Shown piece after piece: positions 48,595 through 54,430 of a stretch of 54,430 bases of DNA. The translations under genes were made by a program, and so were the position numbers. The stretch is from an uncultured Gammaproteobacteria bacterium (GTDB lineage Bacteria; Pseudomonadota; Gammaproteobacteria; Steroidobacterales; XN24), in assembly GCA_937924335.1 (NCBI GenBank), contig CALDWW010000075.1, positions 1 through 54,430 of the forward strand. Direction: 5' to 3'. Each line of letters starts with the position of its first letter. Position 1 is the first letter of the stretch. The notes beneath the pieces were generated by a model. It was not told where the DNA came from. It saw nothing but the letters and a program-made list of their open reading frames with translations, and searched no databases.

Positions 48595-49797
48595 CTATTT
48601 TGCGTTCGGGAAACTCATTTCCCGGTCTTTGTCTTTCTCGGCCTTGAAGTAGGCGTCCTCGTTCTCGTCGTCGACCAACTCGAACTTGTCGGAGTCGATG
48701 TCCTTGGCGCCGCGCTTGCTTTCGAGCTTGATCCTCAGGCGCACCTCGTTCATCGAATCGGCGTTGCGCAAGGCCTCCTCATAGGAGATCACGCCCTCCT
48801 CATAAAGATCGAACAGAGACTGATCGAAAGTCCGCATCCCGAGGCGGGTGGACTTGGCCATCACTTCCTTGATCTGGGCGACCTCGCCCTTGAAGATCAG
48901 GTCGGCGATGAGCGGCGAGTTGAGCATGACTTCCATGGCCGCGATGCGGCCGGATCCACTCTCCCGCGGAAGGAGCCGCTGAGACACGAATGCTTTCATG
49001 TTCAGAGACAGATCCATCAGCAACTGATCACGCTTCTCTTCGGGGAAGAAATTGATGATCCGGTCGAGAGCCTGATTGGCGCTGTTGGCGTGCAGAGTCG
49101 CCAGGCAGAGATGTCCGGTCTCGGCAAATTGAATGCCGTACTCCATCGTGTCCCGGTCTCTTATCTCACCGATCAGTATCACGTCAGGCGCCTGACGCAG
49201 CGTGTTCTTCAGCGCCACGTGCCAGCCGTCACAATCGACGCCGATCTCACGCTGGGTGATGACGCAGCCTCGATGCTCGTGCACGTACTCGATCGGGTCC
49301 TCGATCGTAATGATATGACCATGTGAATTCTCGTTACGGTGACCGACCATGGCCGCCAGCGTGGTCGACTTACCGGTACCGGTGCCGCCGACCAGGATCA
49401 CCAGACCACGTTTGGTCATGACGATATCCTTGAGAATGGGCGGCAGATCCAGCTCCTCGAGGGTCGGGATCTCGGTGTTGATCGTCCGACAGACACAGCC
49501 GACATGGCCCTGCTGGATGAACGCGCTGACACGGAAGCGGCCTATATTCGCCGGCGAGATCGCGAAGTTACACTCCTTGGTCGCATCGAAGGCCTTGGTC
49601 TGCCGATCGTTCATGATCGCCCGCACCAGGGAGCTGCTCTGCTGGGCATCGAGAGGCTGCTCGCTCACTGGCTTGATCTGACCGTCCACCTTGATCGCCG
49701 GTGGAAACCCGGCAGTGATGAACAGGTCCGAACCGTCCACCTTTTTCATGCGGCGGAGCAGGTCCTGCATCAGTCGAATTGATTGGTCTCTGTCCAT
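48595..49797 (-). CDS. pilU: PilU retraction ATPase
   Basis: The 400-residue ATPase has Walker A GGTGTGKSTT, Asp box TIEDPIEYVHEH, Walker B VILIGEIRDRDT and HANSANQALDR. It matches PilU in its start (RRMKKVDGSDLFITAGFPPAIKV), in the LNSPLIADLIFKGEV segment where PilT has AIRNLIRE, and in the charged C-terminal extension (about residues 350-400, rich in Asp, Glu and Lys). PilU aids PilT when pili are under load. 91 bases separate it from pilT. Confidence 0.93.
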   Translation of the reverse strand: MDRDQSIRLMQDLLRRMKKVDGSDLFITAGFPPAIKVDGQIKPVSEQPLDAQQSSSLVRAIMNDRQTKAFDATKECNFAISPANIGRFRVSAFIQQGHVGCVCRTINTEIPTLEELDLPPILKDIVMTKRGLVILVGGTGTGKSTTLAAMVGHRNENSHGHIITIEDPIEYVHEHRGCVITQREIGVDCDGWHVALKNTLRQAPDVILIGEIRDRDTMEYGIQFAETGHLCLATLHANSANQALDRIINFFPEEKRDQLLMDLSLNMKAFVSQRLLPRESGSGRIAAMEVMLNSPLIADLIFKGEVAQIKEVMAKSTRLGMRTFDQSLFDLYEEGVISYEEALRNADSMNEVRLRIKLESKRGAKDIDSDKFELVDDENEDAYFKAEKDKDREMSFPNAK

Positions 49798-49888
49798 TTC
49801 GTTTCTGTCCCGTGGTTGGTCACTCGGTCACCCGGAGAAGCCGCGCCTGAGTGGACGCGAACCTCGCCCTGAGGTCATGCGGGCCGTC

Positions 49889-50929
49889 CTAGAACGCCTC
49901 CTTGTTCTGCGCCTTGTAGCGGGCCTCCTCGCGAGTCACGAGGCCCTTGGCCAGGAGGTCCTGGAGGCACTGATCAAGCGTCTGCATGCCGACGTTCTGT
50001 CCGGTCTGGATAGCGGAGTACATCTGGGCGATCTTGCCTTCCCGGATGAGATTCCTGATCGCCGCTGTGCCGATCATGATCTCGTGAGCCGCGATCCGCC
50101 CGCCGCCGCTCTTCTTCAGGAGAGTCTGGGAGATCACGGCGCGCAGCGACTCCGACAACATGGATCGGACCATATCTTTCTCGCCGGCCGGGAACACATC
50201 GACAATACGGTCGATGGTCTTGGCGGCGGAACTCGTGTGCAGGGTCGCGAAAACCAGGTGACCGGTCTCTGCGGCGGTCAGGGCCAGTCGGATGGTCTCC
50301 AGGTCTCGCATCTCACCGACCAGGACTACGTCGGGGTCTTCGCGAAGAGCGGAACGCAAGGCCTCATTGAACCCCAGCGTGTCCCGATGAACCTCGCGCT
50401 GGTTGATCAGGCAGCGCTTACTCTGATGGACGAACTCGATCGGATCCTCGATCGTCAGGATGTGATCGGGACGATTGTCGTTTACGTAATCGATCATCGC
50501 CGCAAGCGTCGTGGACTTGCCCGAACCGGTCGGGCCGGTCACCAGGCAGATGCCGCGCGGGTACATGGCGATGTCCTTGAATATCTTGGGCGCCGCCAGA
50601 TCTTCAAGGGTCAGGATGTCGGCCGGGATGGTGCGGAACACGGCGCCCGCGCCACGCGCCTGATTGAATGCGTTGACCCGGAAGCGGGCCAGATCGGGGA
50701 TCTCGAACGAGAAATCGGTCTCGAAGAACTCCTCATAGGCCTTACGCTGCTTGTCGTTCATGATGTCGTAGACCATGCTGTGAACTTCCTTGTGGGTAAG
50801 CTCCGGCATGTTGATGCGCTTGATGTCACCGTCCACACGGATCATCGGCGGCACGCCGGCCGACATGTGGAGGTCCGACGCATTGTTCTTTACGGCGAAT
50901 GCGAGCAGCTGGTCAATCTCGACGGCCAT
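49889..50929 (-). CDS. pilT: PilT pilus retraction ATPase
   Basis: The 346-residue hexameric ATPase drives pilus depolymerisation. It has Walker A GPTGSGKSTT, Asp box TIEDPIEFVHQS, Walker B VVLVGEMRDLET, HTSSAAKTIDR and the PilT-specific AIRNLIREGK near the C-terminus. AAGGAGCCCTC gives a good ribosome site before the ATG. Divergent from yggS; a TATACT (complement of 50996-51001) upstream may be its -10, without a clear -35. Confidence 0.96.
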   Translation of the reverse strand: MAVEIDQLLAFAVKNNASDLHMSAGVPPMIRVDGDIKRINMPELTHKEVHSMVYDIMNDKQRKAYEEFFETDFSFEIPDLARFRVNAFNQARGAGAVFRTIPADILTLEDLAAPKIFKDIAMYPRGICLVTGPTGSGKSTTLAAMIDYVNDNRPDHILTIEDPIEFVHQSKRCLINQREVHRDTLGFNEALRSALREDPDVVLVGEMRDLETIRLALTAAETGHLVFATLHTSSAAKTIDRIVDVFPAGEKDMVRSMLSESLRAVISQTLLKKSGGGRIAAHEIMIGTAAIRNLIREGKIAQMYSAIQTGQNVGMQTLDQCLQDLLAKGLVTREEARYKAQNKEAF

Positions 50930-51023
50930 GAGGGCTCCTTCGGTATATGCTTTCCTTCACCGCGTACCGACACGTTATGTCAATACGCTGGGCAGAGTAT
51001 AGCGAAGCCGATCGACGCAAAAC

Positions 51024-51722
51024 ATGACGCATTTCTCACTCAGGCTTGCTGACCTCCGATCGAGGATTTCCACGGCATGTCAGGAATTTGGCCGAAATCC
51101 TGAAGAAATTACTTTGCTTGCGGTGAGCAAACGCCATCCTGCGGAGGCAATCCGCGAAGCGGTCGCCGCGGGCCAGCATTATGTCGGAGAAAACTTCGTG
51201 CAGGAGGCGATCGACAAGATGGATCAGACCAGGGACCTGGATCTGATCTGGCATTTCATCGGCCATCTGCAGAGCAACAAAACGCGGCTGGTAGCGGAAC
51301 GATTTCAATGGGTACAGTCTGTGGATCGGGCAAGGATTGCCCGCCGCCTGGACGCGCAGCGGCCGTTCCACGCCCCACCCTTGGATGTCTGCATACAGGT
51401 GTGCCTGGAGTCGGAGCCCGGCAAGGGTGGTGTCATGCCCGCCGGACTGGCCGATCTTGCGACAGAGATCGCGGGACTCGATCGGTTGCGCCTGCGCGGG
51501 CTGATGGCTATTCCGCCACCGTCAGATGATTTCGAGATACAGCGCGGCTATTTCCGCCATCTGCGGGAAATGAGAGACGAACTGGTGGCCGGAGGCCTGC
51601 AGCTCGACACGCTTAGCATGGGGATGTCCGCCGATCTGGAAGCAGCAGTCGCCGAAGGAGCCACGCTCTTGCGTATCGGCACAGCTCTGTTCGGTCCACG
51701 CCCTGGTACTGGAGCCGAATGA
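51024..51722 (+). CDS. yggS: YggS family PLP homeostasis protein
   Basis: The 232-residue single-domain PLP-binding barrel has LLAVSKRHPAEAIREA (PLP lysine), GENFVQEA, WHFIGHLQSNK and LSMGMSADLEAAVAEGATLLRIGTALFG. YggS/PLPBP binds PLP without known catalysis and affects amino-acid and vitamin B6 balance. No ribosome site is evident at the ATG. Order yggS-proC-yggT is widely conserved beside pilT. Confidence 0.95.
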   Translation: MTHFSLRLADLRSRISTACQEFGRNPEEITLLAVSKRHPAEAIREAVAAGQHYVGENFVQEAIDKMDQTRDLDLIWHFIGHLQSNKTRLVAERFQWVQSVDRARIARRLDAQRPFHAPPLDVCIQVCLESEPGKGGVMPAGLADLATEIAGLDRLRLRGLMAIPPPSDDFEIQRGYFRHLREMRDELVAGGLQLDTLSMGMSADLEAAVAEGATLLRIGTALFGPRPGTGAE

Positions 51723-51783
51723 CTCCGGACTATATTCTTCCCACATTGAGCGGCCGCGCGACCGAGGGCTGCGTGACGGATTT

Positions 51784-52608
51784 ATGAAACAAGACCTGGT
51801 ATTCACATTCATAGGCGGCGGCAACATGGCCGGCAGCCTGATCGGCGGCCTGATCTCCGGCGGCTGCCGTCCGGAACAGTTCCGTGTATCCGACCCGGAC
51901 CCGCAGCAGAGAGAGCGGCTGCGGCAGAGATTCGGTATCCAGACGACCGACAGTAATCAACAGGCCGTGACCGGCGCCGATGTCATCGTCCTGGCGGTCA
52001 AACCACAGGCCGCGGCCCAGGCGCTTGAGGGGCTCGGGTCGTCCGCGCCTGACGCACTCTATATCTCTGTGATCGCAGGCATACGCGAAGATCAGCTCAA
52101 GCGGTGGCTGTCAACGGGGGCACTCGTTATCCGGGCCATGCCCAACACGCCGGCGCTGCTGGGTTGCGGAGTCTCGGGGCTGCACGCCGACCAGTCGATC
52201 TCCGCGGAACAGCGCGAGATAGCTGAGAACGTCATGCGTTCGTCCGGAGCCGTAATATGGGTCGAAGAAGAAGCCCTGCTGGATCCGGTGACCGCCGTGT
52301 CAGGCAGTGGGCCCGCCTATTTTTTCCTGCTGATGGAGGCCATGACCCGGGCCGGCGTAGAACTGGGCCTGGCGCCGGAAGCCGCGCGTCTGCTGACCCA
52401 GGAGACTGCCCTGGGAGCGGCGCGAATGGCCCTTGAATCGGACGATGATGTAGCCGACCTTCGCCGACGAGTGACATCTCCCGGCGGTACGACGGCCGCA
52501 GCGCTCGCCGTGCTGCAGACCAGAAACGTACCTGCGGCTATCGGGGAAGCTGTCCGTGCGGCCTGTGATCGCGCGGGGCAACTCGCCGACGAATTCGGTC
52601 AGGCCTGA
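51784..52608 (+). CDS. proC: Pyrroline-5-carboxylate reductase
   Basis: The 274-residue NAD(P)H enzyme carries out the last step of proline synthesis. Motifs: FIGGGNMAGSLIGGL (dinucleotide fold), VLAVKPQ, RAMPNTPALLGCG, AVSGSGPAYFFLLMEAM and SPGGTTAAAL. It follows yggS by 61 bases and precedes yggT by 13. The conserved link with yggS is assumed to reflect shared PLP or amino-acid metabolism. Confidence 0.96.
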   Translation: MKQDLVFTFIGGGNMAGSLIGGLISGGCRPEQFRVSDPDPQQRERLRQRFGIQTTDSNQQAVTGADVIVLAVKPQAAAQALEGLGSSAPDALYISVIAGIREDQLKRWLSTGALVIRAMPNTPALLGCGVSGLHADQSISAEQREIAENVMRSSGAVIWVEEEALLDPVTAVSGSGPAYFFLLMEAMTRAGVELGLAPEAARLLTQETALGAARMALESDDDVADLRRRVTSPGGTTAAALAVLQTRNVPAAIGEAVRAACDRAGQLADEFGQA

Positions 52609-52621
52609 GCAGGGGGACGGC

Positions 52622-53170
52622 ATGAGCGCACCGTTTATTTTTATCGCCGAGACGCTGTTCGAACTGTATATCCTCTGTTTCATGCTCCGCTTCGTGCTGC
52701 AAGCCGGTCGGGCGGACTTCCACAATCCCCTGTCGCAGTTTATTGTCCGGGTGACCAATCCCCTGATCGTCCCGTTGCGGCGAGTAGTACCGGGTCTGCG
52801 CGGCCTCGATATGGCCACGGTCGTGCTGGTGCTCCTCCTGGAGATACTGGCCACGGCCGTGCTGATCCCCCTCAAGACCGGGGTTAACCCGAGCATCGCC
52901 ATGTTGCTCTATTTCTCGCTGCTGCGGACAGTGGTGAGCGTGCTGCGTCTGTATGTGTTCGCAATCCTGATCTATGCGATATTGAGCTTCGTCAATCCAG
53001 GCAGCTACAACCCGTTGAGCAGCGTGCTGACAAGCATCTGCGAGCCGGTCCTGAGGCCGTTCAGGCGCGTCATCCCACCGATAGGCGGACTCGATCTGTC
53101 GCCCCTGTTCCTGATCATCATCCTGCAGGCGCTGATCATGGCCATACCGCTGCCTGGTGTGCTGCGCTGA
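52622..53170 (+). CDS. yggT: YggT family integral membrane protein
   Basis: The 182-residue protein contains two YggT repeats, each with two hydrophobic helices and a conserved NP(L/I)...P(L/V)R motif (VTNPLIVPLRRVVP and ICEPVLRPFRRVIP). The family has been tied to osmotic stress and cell division but the mechanism is unknown. ATG at 52622 has AGGGGG upstream; a longer frame from 52556 lies in proC and is not used. Confidence 0.93.
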   Translation: MSAPFIFIAETLFELYILCFMLRFVLQAGRADFHNPLSQFIVRVTNPLIVPLRRVVPGLRGLDMATVVLVLLLEILATAVLIPLKTGVNPSIAMLLYFSLLRTVVSVLRLYVFAILIYAILSFVNPGSYNPLSSVLTSICEPVLRPFRRVIPPIGGLDLSPLFLIIILQALIMAIPLPGVLR

Positions 53171-53172
53171 CA

Positions 53173-53466
53173 GTGTCCAGGCCGTGCCACTGGCGGCAAC
53201 ACTGCCTGGTTTGCACGTTACGAATTCAGCCTCGTTCCAGTCGCGATGACTTTGCAGGCGTCGTCGGTGACCGGATGAAGGTCCGCGTCCGTTCCTCACC
53301 TGTTGACGGAGCAGCGAACGAAGCCCTGATCAAGTTTCTGGCGTCCCGATTTCGAGTTACTCGTTCGAGCGTACGGCTTGTATCCGGCCACCGCAGCCGC
53401 AACAAGGTAGTCGAAATCGATTCGCCGCGAAGGATCCCCGAGGAAGTACAGGGCCACATAGACTAA
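53173..53466 (+). CDS. yggU: YggU/DUF167 family protein
   Basis: The 97-residue basic protein has the DUF167 pattern LRIQPRSSRDDFAG and VRSSPVDGAANEALIKFLA, ending in SGHRSRNKVVEI. Function unknown. GTG start two bases after yggT. In P. aeruginosa metX and metW follow this gene; here a DUF4426 gene follows directly after 71 bases. Confidence 0.92.
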   Translation: MSRPCHWRQHCLVCTLRIQPRSSRDDFAGVVGDRMKVRVRSSPVDGAANEALIKFLASRFRVTRSSVRLVSGHRSRNKVVEIDSPRRIPEEVQGHID

Positions 53467-53537
53467 AACGCGTGCGAATAGGCTATAGTTACCGTGTTGT
53501 GCCGTAGGCGCACCGACCGTAACGGAGCTTCCGACAT

Positions 53538-54032
53538 ATGACATCGAATGGATGGCGATCTCTGCTCATCACTCTGATCGCGACAGCGGCCACCGGTTGC
53601 GGTCCGGGACCCGCTGACGGCAACGATGCCGAAGCCGCGCAAGAGATCACCCGTCAGAGCTTCAGCGAGTTCGGCGACTACGTCGTGCATTACAATGCCC
53701 AGGCTACGGAAATGTTGCCGCCAGACGTAGCGCGCGCCTACGGGATTCAGCGCAGCGAGAACAGGGCCATGTTGAACATCAGCGTGCTACGCAAGGAACC
53801 AGGCACGATCGGCCAGCCGGTCGCCGCAAAGGTCCAGGTCGACGCGAGCAACCTGACGGGGCAATTGAAGTCCGTGGACATCCGGCAGATCGAGGAAGGC
53901 CACGCAATCTACTATATTGGTGAAGTAGGTGTCGCCAATCGGGAGACCCTGATCTTCGATATCAGTGTGCAACCTGAAGGTGAATCGGAATCCTACCGCG
54001 TCCGGTTCCGTCAGCAGTTCTATACGAGTTGA
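53538..54032 (+). CDS. DUF4426 family lipoprotein
   Basis: The 164-residue protein has a short hydrophobic leader ending in a lipobox-like ATGC (Cys21) and the DUF4426 domain (FGDYVVHYNAQAT, LPPDVARAYGIQRSENRAMLNISVL, QRFRQQFYT-type ending). Function unknown. A TATAGT (about 53483) lies upstream but no convincing -35 accompanies it. The family's usual place near yggU and metXW supports the call. Confidence 0.88.
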   Translation: MTSNGWRSLLITLIATAATGCGPGPADGNDAEAAQEITRQSFSEFGDYVVHYNAQATEMLPPDVARAYGIQRSENRAMLNISVLRKEPGTIGQPVAAKVQVDASNLTGQLKSVDIRQIEEGHAIYYIGEVGVANRETLIFDISVQPEGESESYRVRFRQQFYTS

Positions 54033-54163
54033 GGGAGAGATAGTTCGACCATACATGAGCCGCCGCTCGATCGGCTCGACACCCGCAAGGGTGACACCAG
54101 TATTTTTGGTACTTTTCGGGCATCATCAACAACCAACCTAAACCGGACTACCAGGGGGAAAAA

Positions 54164-54430
54164 ATGGCCGCCAAGAAAAAGGCATCGACCCAGACCGCGC
54201 AGAAGCCGCCTACCAAGAGCCAGATCATCGGGCAGATCGCCGATAAGACTGGTCTGACGCGCAAGGACGTCGGCGCCGTCTTTGACAATCTGCACGCAAT
54301 CATCAAGAGAAACATCGGACGCCGGGGCCCGGGCGAGTTCACGATGCCCGGCCTGCTAAAGGTCCGCGTCGTCAAGAAGCCCGCCACGAAGTCTCGCAAG
54401 GGAATCAATCCGTTCACGGGCGAAGAGATG
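54164..54430 (+). CDS. HU/IHF-family DNA-binding protein, partial (runs off the window end)
   Basis: The ATG at 54164, after GGGGGAAAA, opens a frame of at least 89 residues with no stop before the end. The product has a Lys/Ala/Thr-rich basic leader (about 17 residues), then the HU-like dimerisation helices (KSQIIGQIADKTGLTRKDVGAVF) and the beta-arm region ending KGINPFTGEEM, which keeps the intercalating Pro. The leader is not part of classical HU. The gap before it (54033-54163) holds a CACCC-GCAA-GGGTG hairpin (54080-54093). Confidence 0.88.
   Translation, partial: MAAKKKASTQTAQKPPTKSQIIGQIADKTGLTRKDVGAVFDNLHAIIKRNIGRRGPGEFTMPGLLKVRVVKKPATKSRKGINPFTGEEM

Noticed and set aside
50996..51024. 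TATACT upstream of pilT as a full sigma70 promoter
   Set aside because: The hexamer at the right distance (TGTTTT) matches the -35 consensus poorly, so only a possible -10 is noted.
49691..51052. A 453-codon open frame on the plus strand across pilT and the start of pilU
   Set aside because: It is antisense to two clear ATPase genes, matches no family and reflects the codon bias of GC-rich genes on the opposite strand.
54080..54108. CACCC-GCAA-GGGTG hairpin followed by a TTTTT stretch as an intrinsic terminator for the DUF4426 gene
   Set aside because: The stem is only five base pairs and the T-run starts more than ten bases after it, so termination is not convincing.

Overview
The window reads as chromosomal DNA of a GC-rich gammaproteobacterium. 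Evidence: a gammaproteobacterial-type 16S rRNA 5' end, ErpA, AmpD/AmpE, BtuB with a cobalamin riboswitch, and a type IV pilus Chp cluster flanked by gshB, bioA and rsmE, much as in Pseudomonas. The genus cannot be fixed from this sequence alone. Coding density is very high, with many 1-4 bp stop/start overlaps and frequent GTG or TTG starts. I see no insertion sequence, prophage, CRISPR array or tRNA gene.

Layout. (1) 1-771: 5' end of an rRNA operon on the minus strand with leader, boxA and two promoters, divergent from a SIMPL-domain gene. (2) 772-6792: SIMPL protein, cytochrome b561, cytochrome c', tyrS, an M23 murein endopeptidase and anmK. (3) 6807-10472, minus strand: rppH, a DUF6776 protein, bactofilin, erpA and a Ppx/GppA phosphatase. 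(4) 10613-17926: btuC-like permease, a diguanylate cyclase, an aldehyde dehydrogenase, the glutathione-dependent formaldehyde pair frmA-fghA, and a gamma-glutamyltransferase-like Ntn hydrolase. (5) 17913-22226: metallo-beta-lactamase-fold lipoprotein, pdxH, a CPXCG protein, btuD-like ATPase, then PhzF and an inositol-monophosphatase family enzyme on the other strand. (6) 22285-25882: riboswitch-controlled btuB and cobalamin adenosyltransferase, convergent with btuF. (7) 25879-30783: ampE, ampD, argE, bioA, rsmE. (8) 30755-40571, minus strand: pilG, pilH, pilI, pilJ, a giant chpA and a second CheW-like gene. (9) 40814-47517: gshB, apbE, a NusG-II protein, a Gx transporter, a TonB-like protein, yqgE, ruvX, pyrB and pyrK. 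(10) 47524-50929, minus strand: three tandem PilT/PilU-family ATPases. (11) 51024-54430: yggS, proC, yggT, yggU, a DUF4426 lipoprotein and the start of an HU-like gene.

How the genes work together. A full cobalamin import route (BtuB, BtuF, BtuC, BtuD, possibly the TonB-like protein) plus the adenosyltransferase is present but split over four or five loci. Twitching motility is represented by its chemosensory controller (Chp) and three retraction-type ATPases. Murein turnover and recycling appear twice (M23 endopeptidase with AnmK; AmpD with AmpE). Glutathione links GshB, FrmA, FghA and perhaps the GGT-like enzyme.

Most genes belong to well-known families. The parts most worth a second look are the GGT-like enzyme with altered active-site motifs, the ApbE/NusG-II/Gx insertion before tonB, the third PilT/PilU ATPase, the Chp cluster without methyltransferase or methylesterase genes, and pyrK directly after pyrB. 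I did not find a clearly undescribed system.
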